A stretch of DNA of 64,000 nt from assembly GCA_019828595.1 (NCBI GenBank), contig JAHQRK010000018.1, positions 1,302,001 to 1,366,000 on the forward strand, in the 5' to 3' direction. This document shows positions 1-10,109 of the stretch, piece by piece. A program made the translations under genes and the position numbers. This DNA comes from Aphanomyces cochlioides. Lineage: Eukaryota > Oomycota > Saprolegniomycetes > Saprolegniales > Verrucalvaceae. Every line of letters starts with the position of its first letter. Within the stretch, counting starts at the first letter, position 1. Below the pieces are notes generated by a model. It saw only the letters and a list, made by a program, of their open reading frames with translations. It ran no database searches and had not been told where the DNA came from.

Positions 1-1135
1 AATACATCTGCTGCAACTATGATAGAAACATGATCATTTTGTATTGGAGTGTGATAGGAAATCTATCACAATTGCCTGAAATCTGTTTTCAATAAATGTT
101 TTTGACTTGATTTCAGTATACAAATCCGAAACTCGCAAAATTCTGAGCAACTGTGTTAGAGATTCTATCACAGTTGCTCAACAAATGAATATTGGCAGAT
201 ATCAAGCATCATGCACTCGCATGCTTAAAGTCTAGCCGACAAATAAAGAAGCCGAATCTTTGTTGAACGTCTAGCACAGATATAAGCTATACTAGCTGCA
301 ACACAACATCACGATTGTTGGCGTGTTATGCGCCCACTCGCTTAATTATATTGGAAGCATATTCAAATGGCTAAAGCATAAAACACAAAACACTGTAGAT
401 TTCATGAATTTCATACGATTCATGAATTAAAGCACAAGCAAAAGTCAAAAGTAATGATGACGGATTTGATCTCCACACCTTCGCCTCACAACTCATTATC
501 CTATCAAGTTTTGACGTTGCAACGTCAAAGTTTGAATGATTCATTAACCTTGTGGATTCATGGTGCATATTGAGATAATTCAATTGATTATTGCTCTACT
601 GCCTACTGCTCACGAGGTAGTGGAGAGATGCGAGAACAATCACAATTCGTGTGTGTAAAATGTAATTAGACTGCAGTGCAGGTGTTCAAAGTGTCGATTT
701 GTCATTTGAATAGCCCGGGTTGGGGAACGACGAGCAACGCATACCGAGTACATTGTACCTCTACGTGTTGAGTGTAATCAAAGGTTTCCTTTTCTGTCTT
801 TCTTGTTAAACTTATCTGTCAATGCTCCACGAGGTTCATGGTCTGTTTTCGTCTACCAAGTCAATTCATCAGATTAACTTCCAATCATATTGCGTTATAT
901 GGTGTGATAGGATTCCTATCACAGTTGCCGTCATTATATACATCTGCTGCAACTATGTTTTGCATGAGTTCACCAAAGTTATTTGAGCAATAACTCGTCA
1001 GTGCCTGTCGCGATGAATAAGTTATTCTTTGACCTTGCCCGAGAAAGTTATTTATCGCGGCGGCGATGGTTTTGAATAAGTTATCTCCTCTATGTTGAGC
1101 TATGAGTAGGTTTGTAGTTTTATTTTTCCAAGGCC
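1..1135. other. AT-rich intergenic DNA with short hairpin repeats
   Basis: I see no gene. The stretch holds several related short repeats. GTGATAG...CTATCAC hairpins occur at about 51-69 and 903-919, a CTATCACAGTTGC motif follows at about 169-181 and 914-926, and CATCTGCTGCAACTATG occurs at 5-21 and again at 941-957. The short open frame at 371-583 (-) has no recognisable features. Confidence 0.5.
14..181. repeat. Small MITE-like element with imperfect terminal inverted repeats
   Basis: The left end GCAACTATGATAGAA matches the reverse complement of the right end (GCAACTGTGATAGAA) with one mismatch. An internal hairpin lies at 51-69. The same end motifs recur at 901-957. About 168 bp, no coding capacity. 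Family not recognised and no clear target duplication seen. Confidence 0.35.
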
Positions 1136-1300
1136 TGGTTCAAGGTGATGATACCCACCTTGCCTTGAACGTCTGTCTTGATATATTCCAAGGTTTCTAC
1201 AATGATCTTAAGGAAAAGTTTTGTGGATTTGTGTACGAGAGCTAAAGCAGCGGGTGAAAAACTGCGGCGCTCGGGAGTTCAACGAAGCGAGGCGAAGCAT
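1136..1300 (-). pseudogene. 5' fragment of a second enoyl-CoA hydratase gene
   Basis: This is the first exon and part of the second of a paralogue of the gene at 1664-2631. Exon 1 (1237-1300) encodes a typical mitochondrial presequence starting MLRLASLNSRAPQFF (Arg-rich, no acidic residue). A 40-nt GT-AG intron (1197-1236) follows, then [20 protein letters not shown], which matches the intact copy almost residue for residue. Homology stops at about 1135, so the rest of the enzyme is missing. The presequence is clearly different from that of the intact gene, so this is the remnant of a diverged paralogue rather than a recent local copy, or a copy that recruited a new presequence exon. Not expected to make an enzyme. 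Confidence 0.75.
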
Positions 1301-1663
1301 GGAGCCAAGTCGAAAAATTGAATTTTGGCTCACGTCAACAGGACATTTCTCAATTTGCATTGGATAAAAATAAAAATATTCACCAATCAAACTCATTTAA
1401 ACTAGCAACCAAGATTGCAACGTTTTTCAAGCATAGTTGCTTCTCTTGCCGCTGGAAAACCAAAGCCAAAGTACTTGAATATCTACAGCTCTAACGTTAG
1501 TACTCTTGGCAACACAGCCGCCATGTCGACAACCTTAACGACGACAAAAAGGCTGAAAACGGTTGACGCTGGACTCGATGACGCAGACGAAAGAGGAGGT
1601 TTCCAGATAGTTTTACTACAGCTTTATAGGTGGTATGCAATGATGCCACGAGGTTTGAACAAT

Positions 1664-2631
1664 TTAGTTGTTCGTGAAGTTGGGCGCACGCTTTTCAACA
1701 AAGGCAGCCATGCCTTCCTTTTGGTCGTGCGTGGCGAAACTGCTGTAGAACAAACGACCTTCGTACTTGAGAGATTCTTGCAAACTCATTTCGAACGAAG
1801 CGTTCACAGCTTCCTTGGCCATGCGGGTAATAGGTTGCGAGTACGACGCAATCTTGTTGGCAATCGCCAAAGTTTCTTCCTGAATTGGCAGTGAGAATTT
1901 TACAAAGAATTGCTATGCTTACCAACAACTTGTCGGCAGGGACAACCTTGGCAACGAGACCATCGCGTTCAGCTTGGTGAGCATCAATCATGTCGCCAGT
2001 CAGCACCAAGTGCATGGCCTTCGACTTGCCAATCGCACGGATCAAACGTTGAGTACCACCCACACCAGGAATCGTACCCAACTTAATTTCAGGTTGACCG
2101 AACTTGGCCTTGTCACCGGCAATGATCATATCGCACATCATGGCCAACTCACAACCACCGCCCAAGGCAAAGCCATTCACGGCAGCAATGACTGGCTTTT
2201 GGATCTTGGTGATGTCACCCCAGCTCGCAAACATGGTGGAGTTGTAGACTTCAATGAACTCGCGGGTAGCCATTTCCTTGATGTCAGCGCCAGCTGCAAA
2301 AATGTGTTGAATATTCATACGATCGAGGTGCGCTGCTTACCAGCAAAGGCCTTTTCACTGCCAGTCAAGATGATAGCCGAGATGTTGGCATCCTTGTCGA
2401 AAGCACGGGCGGCTTCGCTCACTTCAATCATCAAACCGTCGCAGAGAGCATTGAGCGCCTTGGGGCGGTTCAAGGTAATGATACCCACCTTGCCTTGCAC
2501 ATCAGTCTTGATGAATTCCAAGGTCTCTACAGCAAGGCATTAAATACTAGACGACCATTCAATAACGTACTGGTGCTGAACGCGCGAGAGACGGTAGAGA
2601 GAGGAGTGCGGAGGGCAGCGAGACGGAACAT
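1664..2631 (-). CDS. ECHS1: Enoyl-CoA hydratase, short-chain, mitochondrial
   Basis: Hydrates 2-trans-enoyl-CoA to 3-hydroxyacyl-CoA in mitochondrial beta-oxidation. Four exons join in frame: 2571-2631, 2341-2526, 1923-2293, 1664-1879, with GT-AG introns of 44, 47 and 43 nt; the product is 277 residues, normal for ECHS1. The N-terminus [20 protein letters not shown] is a typical presequence. Crotonase signatures are all present: [11 protein letters not shown] (CoA/oxyanion-hole region), [14 protein letters not shown] with the first catalytic Glu, and [16 protein letters not shown] with the second. It ends in FVEKRAPNF, as family members do. The start is fixed by the only ATG before the presequence; the apparent start at the second exon is not an ATG. 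A broken paralogue lies just downstream (1136-1300). Confidence 0.93.
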
Positions 2632-3971
2632 GAAGTTGACCGAGGGAGTTTGGATATGAGGTTCAAGTTGAGGCAACTTTGATCAGGTTGGCAGCTTTAT
2701 CCGGATGGTTTCCGGATAATTGTATCACGTGAAATCCCATCTCTTTGGGCAATTTGATTGGCCAATTCAGGAAAGATCTCCAAATAGTCAGTTTTGATTG
2801 GTTGACGAAGTGATCAACCGAAGTGTCAAGTGTCGCCACGCAAGACCACAACTGAGATCTCATTGACAACACGCTTACTCTTAGCATGACCAGTGGTCTG
2901 AGTTCTTCTGCCACAACTCCTTGGATCCTCAAGGAGGGCCATGCTTGAGAAAGTCTCAATGAAATCTCTACTCTCCTTCGTTTGAGGTACTTGACCTGAA
3001 CGTATCAGTGGAGACTTTTACTGTAATGGTGCATGGACCTATGGAAAAAGTCGGACTAGGATTTACTTCTCGTACGATTTACCAGCGTGATTTGCCTTGC
3101 CCTTGGGCTGAAGAGTGTCCAAGACGTACACGCTGTCATAGAGGGAGGTACAGAACCTGATTTACGTGTACGTATTGTCAATTCCGGCGAAATTTGCGGG
3201 TTTCGATGGATTTGACACTTTGTGAGAAATCGCTCAAGAATCGACCATTTAACCTTTTTGGCCAAATTTACGATAAATAAGATCTACTTGCACCCTAGAA
3301 CACTCGAATGGAACGCTGCAACGCGCCAATATACGCCTGTGAACGTTTACCACTGCTTGTATGTTTACTTCATGGCATTCCAATGCTTGGCGATGTCCGC
3401 TCGCTTCGTACGCTAGGGGAGAGCTGTGCGCAGTAGACCAGCCTGGTGACGCTCTGGTGGGGATGCAAACGGACCTAAGAGATGATTTCAAAAGCTGTTG
3501 GACGCAATTCTTGCCATGTACCAAGCGTTGATTTGGTCGATGCTTCAATACCATTTCCAAAGGACAAAACATTTGCCCCAAAATTGAGACAAGTCTGATT
3601 GGCTGAAACAACCCATAAATTCCTCGAAACCCTCTTAATATTGATTTTTATATGTTTTCACAGTTCTGCGTGTTCCTTGATCGATTCAATCAATCGATCT
3701 TGGAAATTTTGAGTAAAACGCGCAATATAAATTTTGAGAGGTAATTAATTTTGACGGTCTTTGGAAAACTGAGACCACCAAATTTCTGGTTTGAATTTCA
3801 GGTTTCTTGTATAAATTTATAACCCTCCGAAACATTATTCCTGGAGGAGGGGTGAAACCAAAAGTCATTTCAGTTTTTCTCTGACGAAACCTGAATTTTG
3901 TTTGTTGGTTGGGATTCAGAGCAGTAGATTTATCCGAAGCGTTAATACATATCCGTATTGACATTATCCTA
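2632..3971. other. Intergenic stretch, no supported gene
   Basis: Several short open frames exist on both strands (for example 3249-3611 and 3686-3964, both -) but none shows domain motifs or convincing splice structure. A short minus-strand segment near 3060-3130 reads like the end of a protein (VYVLDTLQPKGKANHAGK then stop) with no recognisable upstream part. The sequence GATTGGCTGAAA near 3597 recurs at 14402 and 27846, resembling an inverted CCAAT motif in AT-rich DNA. Confidence 0.4.
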
Positions 3972-5263
3972 CCGTAGTGTATTTGTTAAGGATGACGATT
4001 TGTTAAAGGTGATATACAAATTTCTATAGTAAAGTTGTGAGAGGTGATGAGCCAAAATATCAAATTTCACAATATATGACTTATGGAGTTTATTATTCAT
4101 CATCAAATGGCTCGTCCTGAATTTCCTCTGCCATATTCAAGGCTTGTAAAATTGACACAACAGATTCACAATCAGCATCAACATGGTCAATCAAGTCATC
4201 GTTCATACAACTTGGGGTGTCCACCAGCTTTGCATGTTCAAAACCCTTGATAATTGTGCTTGGTCTCACGTTATTCCATGCTTGTATGATCCATGCGACG
4301 ACAAATCGCCTAGAAGGAGGGACTATGTTCAAAGGAACTGCTTGAGAGTTTAGTTGATCGCGCAAATTATCGATCCACTTTCGTCGCAAGAAATCCTTCA
4401 ATATAAAATGGTTTATTCCATGCAATGTCTGCAGGTTGACACATCCAAGTGAATCTCGGGGAATTTTCATCAATACAACATTCAGTTCTTGGGCCTTTTG
4501 GATCACAGCGGGGGTAAAGTGAGCTGAAAAATCATCCCATAGTAGCAACACTCTTTCATTCATATTTGAACGTCGACCAAAATGGTAGTCAAGGAATATC
4601 AAGGAGATATTGCAACAAATGCAGCAGACCTTGCTTGACCGACTCGAGTGCGATTCCGCAAGGACAGACTATGGCGTGCTCGAAAGTCGATGCACCACGT
4701 ATTGGATGCTTTGAACTTCTCTGCGGGTATGCTCAGATCACGTGCGACGTCGACAGCCTTGATTTGGAGCATTGTTTGAGTAACAGGTATCCCTTCACGC
4801 CTGAGCTCAACAATCCATTGTACTATGTTGGCTTCGGCTTCGTCGGGCAAAGTCTTTGATGTTCCCACGGGGCGATTCTTTAGAGCATTAGCGGATGTTG
4901 TGTTGTATCCACGTTGCTCAATATCAAAGCGCTGTTTTGACCATGAGTACACACGTTTACGTTGAGATTCCCAACCCTGGTCATTCAAATCTCCAAAGTA
5001 CTTGGCGCGGACAGCTGCAATTCCTGCAACGCTGAAATAGTTGATGACTTCCAGTTTGAATGCGTTTGAAAAGCTTTTATATGCGTGCTTGGTAGGTTGC
5101 CTGCCCGGTCCGTGTAAGCGTGGTCTGCCGCGTCGAGGTTGAGTGGACGCGGGCGTATCCATTCCAAATGAAAGATCAAGTCGTATAAGAAATTATGTTG
5201 TATCAAGTTTAAGAGGTTATTATATTCTACATTTGACAGTCACCCTTAACAAATACACTACGG
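3972..5263 (-). mobile_element. pogo-type DNA transposon, internally deleted, TA-flanked
   Basis: The ends are inverted repeats of 25 bp, starting CCGTAGTGTATTTGTTAAGG, with one mismatch, and each is flanked by TA, the target duplication of the Tc1/mariner/pogo superfamily. The element is 1292 bp and carries the two halves of a pogo transposase on the minus strand. It lies 5 bp before the start codon of the open frame at 5268. Confidence 0.85.
4093..5162 (-). pseudogene. pogo/CENP-B-like transposase with the middle deleted
   Basis: The N-terminal part (5162 to 4599) begins MDTPASTQPRRGRPR, contains the helix-turn-helix region FKLEVINYFSVAGIAAVRAK and a CENP-B-type segment ending in RNRTRVGQAR. 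The C-terminal part (4602 to 4093) resumes with NERVLLLWDDFSAHF, the second catalytic Asp region of DDE_1 transposases, and ends in an acidic tail EEIQDEPFDDE. The first catalytic Asp region, roughly 120-150 residues by comparison with family length, is missing and the two halves are in different frames. The third catalytic position (normally in a Q-P-x-D motif) reads NLQTLHGINHF, so it is also degenerate. Non-functional. Confidence 0.8.
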
Positions 5264-5267
5264 TATC

Positions 5268-5549
5268 ATGGCAAGAGAAGAGCAATCCGTCGAACCTGTG
5301 GAGCCGTCCTTTGGCAAGTTTGCGTGCCGTCACGACATCGCCCTGCTTCGTCATGTCGTTCACGAGAAGCCATGGGAAGCAGAGCATGGCTCCGTGATGG
5401 AAAAGTGGACAAGAATCGTCGAGGAGCTCAATCGGCAATATTTCCATGATAGAGATAAACTCACCGATATTACCATTACATCGTTCGAGAACACAACTCA
5501 CAAGATATATGAACTCACAGTCAGCATCGCTCATGGGGACGGCGCATGA
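5268..5549 (+). CDS. Hypothetical protein, possible first exon or gene remnant
   Basis: A 93-residue open frame starting MAREEQSVEPVEPSFGKF and containing DIALLRHVVHEKPWEAEHG followed by VMEKWTRIVEELN. This K-F-x-x-x-x-D-I-x-L-L-R ... H-G-x-V-M-E-K-W pattern is one I associate with oomycete Myb/SANT-like DNA-binding proteins of uncertain role, but I cannot name the family firmly. The pogo element ends immediately upstream, so the natural promoter or an upstream exon may have been displaced. Could be a remnant. Confidence 0.4.
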   Translation: MAREEQSVEPVEPSFGKFACRHDIALLRHVVHEKPWEAEHGSVMEKWTRIVEELNRQYFHDRDKLTDITITSFENTTHKIYELTVSIAHGDGA

Positions 5550-5782
5550 ATGGATCACATTATCCGGTCATCACTACATCCGGAATCCTCTAATCTTTTG
5601 TGCTCGAAAAACAAACGAATTTTTGTTTGGGATTGAATCAAAAACTTGAAAATCTCTTCGAAAAATCTCGTTTTACAAATTTCAGGTTCAGATTTAGAGC
5701 AAAATCGAAACCAAAATTTTGGTTCTTCGAAAACTCTCTTTTGTCGCGACCTTCTGGACGACCTTGTCGACTTCTGCACTCG

Positions 5783-6376
5783 ATGAGTGTTAGCCCCTTG
5801 AACGAACTGAACGAAGCTGAATTGGCGACAAAGCTCCTTCATTGCTGCGGTTCGCATGCATGGGTCGAGAGTATGCTTCGATTTAGACCATACTCCACCT
5901 TGGACGACCTCTTTGCCAAAGCAGCCGCCGCTGATGCCTCTTTGACAAGAACAGACTGGTTGGAAGCCTTTGCAGCCCACCCCGAGGTGACGAAATCTTT
6001 TCCGCGTGGTCCAACTGCAGATTCCTTGTTAGATTGGCACGAAATCCAAGGGGATTTCAAAGTGGGAAGCACAAGAACAGAAGGGAGCTGTGGATGCAAA
6101 TGCATCGACTTTGGATCTCCTTGCCCAAGGCAATCAGCAATACAAGGTGACCATATATCTCAGCTCATGGGGCTCACAACGTACGATTTCATTGCGTAGT
6201 CAAAATTCGGCTACATATACATTGTCTGCGCGACTGGGAAATCGGCCGACGAAATGCTGCATATTCTCCAAGGCCGTCTCGCCCACACCGCAGACGAAGA
6301 ATTGCCCATTGCAGCTGCCGAACAAAGCAAAATCACACTCATCCGACTAAACAAGCTCGTGCAAGAGTATGTTTGA
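5783..6376 (+). CDS. OHCU decarboxylase (uric acid degradation)
   Basis: Converts 2-oxo-4-hydroxy-4-carboxy-5-ureidoimidazoline to (S)-allantoin, the last step from urate after urate oxidase and HIU hydrolase; usually peroxisomal. Three exons: 5783-5986, 6033-6146, 6200-6376; introns of 46 and 53 nt. The spliced product is 164 residues, the normal family length. Diagnostic motifs: LLHCCGSHAWVESML near residue 20, LTRTDWLEAFAAHPEIG with the catalytic His at about residue 66 spanning intron 1, LLAQGNQQYK, FGYIYIVCATGKSADEML, and the C-terminal EELPIAAAEQSKITLIRLNKL. The intron 1 border is supported because joining it restores the invariant H-P-x-I-G. The C-terminus lacks an obvious PTS1 signal. 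No other purine-catabolism gene is visible nearby. Confidence 0.92.
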
Positions 6377-6415
6377 CGCTGCGACGTCTTGAATTACTCT
6401 GAAGCCGATAGATAT

Positions 6416-9229
6416 TCATCCAATTCCCGGCTCTAACTCTAGTGAATACACGCTGCCGTTGTAAGTCAGCACGTCACCAGTCGACTGCGTCAATGCCGCC
6501 AGCGCTTGGTGGCATCTTTCAGCCACCTCCGGCAGCACACTCTCGACCTAGGCCCATCGTGAATCCGATACGACATCGAAATCCACACTTACCCATCTCC
6601 CGAAGGTAGATGTGGACTGCAATTCTCGCGGAAGAAACTGTTGTACCGTCGCCATGTTCTCAAGCTGGGACCAGTACACGTCTAGCTCGGTTTGGACTAA
6701 ATCCTGCCGTGCTTTGACCGCCATCTACAAGACAAACGTGACTTCAGACCAAGTCATGCACAGGTCGTACCGCCAACAGTGTTTCCCGCAGCACAACGGC
6801 GTCGGCGGCGGATTCCCACAGGCTGATAGCACTGTGTAGAGCTTCAGCACCGTCATGACTTGCATATTTTTCAAGCATGTTGAGCTTGAGGTGGTAAGGC
6901 ATGGCAAGCTGAGTCCACACCTACGCCATGATGTCAATGACATTCCCAACGACGACGCCAACAGCTTCAAGCCGCCTTTGGAGTGATTCCCGCGAGTCCA
7001 AGATCACACTATGGCGGTGGACTCGGCTTGCTTGGTGTGGACTCGGTGATGCTTCAGCCCGAGGAGCGTCTGGTAACGAGGAACTCGTCCTTGCTGGTGG
7101 CTCTCTGTGTGGTTTTGTCTCTGGCGGCCGAGACTCCGTTGTGCTATTCGGTGGAAGCCACTCCCAAGAGAGAGCGGATTCGCGTCGCTTGACCATCCGC
7201 TTTGTCGTGTGTCTGACGATCGGCGAGTTGCTCTTCCCGCGAGATTTGCCGATAAGTCCAATCACGACACTCTTGGAAAGATGAGGCATGCCGTGGAGTG
7301 AGCGACGTACTGGTTTCCGCTGGACAACTTTGCGAACGCGGTCGTTGAGGATGGTACTCGGTCGACGCTGCAGCTCTTGTGGATCCGTTGGCATTGCATC
7401 AACTCCTTCAGGACTACAATGCAAGCGTCGGGTTCATCCAAGAGTGAGGCTTTGTACGTGTCCGTCCCATTGTTGAGATCGGCAAGTTGACGCCGCAAAC
7501 GCCGCCTTGATATTGCGTCTTGGCATTCCATGTACTGCGCATGCGTTCTGTCTTTGCGCACCTTCAGCTGCTCGTCGCTTGCTTCGATCTGTCCGTCGTC
7601 CGTCGCAATGGTGAGTCTACGCAGGCGTCAACATCAACCTCAACACTGCAACAAACTTTTTCGCACGCATCAGCTTGGACAAGTGTTCCATCTGTGACCA
7701 CTGCGCTGGCGTCATGGGGTCTGGCGCGGTCTGGTCAATGAGATAGCTCTCCGTGCGTCTGCGCAGCTCAGCATTCAGTCGAGCTCCAATTTGTTCAAAG
7801 AGTAATGCTTGGCTCTACTCGCTCGGTGAGTAAACATGGCAAAGATCGATTGCTTGCGTACATTCCACTCCTCGACGGCTTGACTTGCCTTGCCATCGCC
7901 GCTGCTTTGGCGCTTGTCGTCGTCTTCTGGTGAGCGCAGTGCGTGGATCACAGCAGCGATCTCAGGGTGCCGCGAGAAGAGCACTTGTCGCTCGTCCAGG
8001 CGCGAGTTGGCTTTGGCAAGTTGGTTGCCAGGACCAGTCGAAGCGACTTGTGATGCAAGGGGCAGCGCTCGCATAGAGGGTGCAACTGAAGCCGCAGAGG
8101 CGATGGAAGCGCGTCGAACGCGCACATCTTCCTTCAAAGTCGGCTCGGATGTCGATTTGTTCATGTTTCGAAGGAGGCGCTGCAGTTTCTGCGCTCCCTT
8201 GAGATCTTGCGGCGTTTGCTCGACGTCTTTGAGAAGCGAGCCGAGGACATTGATCGGGTTACTCGGGCGCCCAAAAGATCCGTCAAAGGACAACGGCGCG
8301 GCGCTCTCGCGCTCCATTTCACTGAGAACTTCAGCCTTGATCGCGTCTAGGTTGCATCGTCGCTGGAGCTCGACGAGATACATCGTCTGAACTCGCCTTG
8401 CATTCACTTCAGGGTCAAAGATGCCCTACAGAGTGCTTCAACTCACAACAGACAACGTTGACGAGTACTTGGTCGTCTAGATCTTGTTTCTTACGGCGAT
8501 ATTTGGCTTCCACGGCTTCCGTGATGGCCTCGACGCGTGTGTGTATTCTGTTCATCACTTCCTCGCGCTCTTCGATGGAGAGTCTCTCGAAGGTCGTGTC
8601 GAGCGGATCGTACAGGACGGACGTTTTGGTTGTGCATTGCCACTTGGATTCAAACGCGAGCAGTTTATTGCGGAGGATGACATCCGGGAGGTTCTTCTTG
8701 GTTGATTCCCGTGGCGGCGTCGCGGCGGAGGAAAAATGATACCCTGCACATCCACGCATCCAGCTACACGGCACTGGGTGGTCATTACCTTCTTTGCTTG
8801 TGATGATTCGCTTGTGCGCTTTGTCGAGGCGGTCGTGGAGCTTGGTCGGCACACGAAGCGGCTCTAGAACTTGTGGCATGCGTGCATCCACAACGACATG
8901 CTTGGTCTCGCTTCGCATGTAGATCCTGTTCCCCTCTTGGTAGTTCCATCTTGACGGTTTCAAATGTGAAACGGCGAAAGTTACAACCCGACGACGCGAT
9001 TGTGAGAGGAATACACTGTAAATCCTTGACAAGTTGCAGCGCCCTCTCTCGTCTTCTTCGGTGGAATTCCCATGCTTTGGGAGAACGGATCGTCCATTAC
9101 TGCCATGTCTGGCTGGTCCAAAGGCGGAAGACATGTGGTCGCATCGATCAGATCTCGAGATTCGTTAGCCCAGATAGTAGATGGCATGAAAAACCAGTCG
9201 ATTGGCGTCCATGGCGGCGTCTTTGCCAT
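6416..9229 (-). CDS. Large multi-exon coiled-coil protein, family not recognised
   Basis: A convergent neighbour of the decarboxylase gene. Successive coding segments on the minus strand join through short GT-AG introns: start MAKTPPWTPIDWFFMPST at 9229; then WNYQEGNRIYMRSETKH; an intron after KAHKRIITSKEG; a long exon 7775-8395 rich in E, R, K and Q (for example MYLVELQRRCNLDAIKAEV); LNAELRRRTESYLIDQ; RRLRRQLADLNNGTDT; a basic Ser/Pro-rich linker; YHLKLNMLEKYAS; AVKARQDLVQTELDVYWSQL; and the end DVLTYNGSVYSLELEPGIG at 6416. Two junctions (near 7650 and 6940) are not clean by eye. The pattern of long charged helices with W-E-x-A and R-E-x-L-L near the C-terminus suggests a scaffold, possibly axonemal (CCDC87-like), but that is a guess. 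The start could be further upstream. Confidence 0.7.
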
Positions 9230-9609
9230 GGTCTACTCGACATGGACGACGTTTTGCCGCCTTGTCAAGCTGGAAATCCGCCGTCGAGACGATGCCAACC
9301 ATCCAGTTACGTGCTACACGACTGTCAGCCGTCTAGTCGGTGGCCTTTTTGCATCAGAACGACAGTCGCGGTCTGTTTTGGAGACCGCCACCTGGAGCCA
9401 AACGGGGCGTCATGGTCCCACTGCATTGTCACACGAGGGATGCAATCAAGCACACACTGGACTTGATGGCCAAGAACGTTCAAGATGAGTCCAACTCAGG
9501 TCTGAAGCCGACGGCGGACTTTGACCATGAAAAGTTCGGCCGATCATTTCACGGTCGTGTCGTCGCAGCTTGCCGTCCCACCGCGGTTGCTTTCAGCGGC
9601 AAGTTGTAG
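9228..9609 (+). CDS. Possible small two-exon gene, low support
   Basis: Starts at the same CCATGG palindrome that holds the start codon of the minus-strand gene. An exon ending RRRDDANHP (9302) joins through a GTTACG...TAG intron to SVAFLHQNDSRGLFW and on to VMVPLHCHTRDAIKHTLDLM, ending at 9609. The opposite strand is also open here (for example VLGHQVQCVLDCIPRVTMQW), so at least one reading is a shadow. No family recognised. Confidence 0.25.
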
Positions 9610-9701
9610 GCGTGAAAGACTCCGAGATGGATGGACAGGAAGACGCGGGTGGATTATTAAATATACATGGGACTGAGCTGGGATCGACTTGGAATAAATA
9701 A

Positions 9702-10109
9702 CTAAACGAGGGGCGTCTCGATCGAGTTGAGAAAGTCGACGATGAACTCCATGCTCTCAAGAAAGAGCATGTCGTCTGGAGATGATGGAGGCTTCGCCCC
9801 GCTGCTTGTGGCCCACGCTTGGCCTTCATGGTCCTTTAGTTGGGATTCGGGCAGATCGTCGGAGCTCTTGGTGCGCATGCCGCGCTTCCGTCTTGCAATC
9901 TTTTCTCTGTATTTCTGCGCATGCGTTTGCGTCTGTCGGATCGTGCGCGTGCCGACGACGGCGGCGATACTTTTCCAAGGCCCGCTCGGGTATAATTCAA
10001 TCGCTTGGAGGAAGCGGTCATGTTCTTCTTTTGTCCACGTGCCTTTGCCTTCTATCGGCTTGGCATCGTCCAAGTCGGATGTAAAACTGCGCGGGGATAA
10101 ATTGAGCAT
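9702..10109 (-). CDS. SHAQKYF-class Myb/SANT DNA-binding protein
   Basis: A short single-repeat Myb protein, probably a nuclear transcription factor. From the chosen ATG at 10109 (MLNLSPRSF) the product is 135 residues. The Myb repeat starts at GKGTWTKEEHDRFLQAIELY and continues WKSIAAVVGTRTIRQTQTHA, ending in the QTHAQKYREK form of the SHAQKYF motif, with three regularly spaced aromatic residues. The tail is acidic and hydrophobic (DDMLFLESMEFIVDFLNSIE), a plausible activation or interaction segment, and it resembles the tail of the Myb at 11643-11978. An upstream exon is possible: the minus strand from about 10300 reads SNQMMSAFLEKV before a GTGAGC donor, but I could not join it in frame. 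Confidence 0.85.
   Translation of the reverse strand: MLNLSPRSFTSDLDDAKPIEGKGTWTKEEHDRFLQAIELYPSGPWKSIAAVVGTRTIRQTQTHAQKYREKIARRKRGMRTKSSDDLPESQLKDHEGQAWATSSGAKPPSSPDDMLFLESMEFIVDFLNSIETPLV

Noticed and set aside
1415..2543. Plus-strand open frames of 159 and 189 codons
   Set aside because: They are antisense shadows of the enoyl-CoA hydratase exons, whose splicing and motifs are unambiguous.
5600..6199. Single 199-codon plus-strand ORF as the decarboxylase
   Set aside because: It reads through two introns and starts upstream of the true ATG; only the spliced form restores H-P-x-I-G and the C-terminus.
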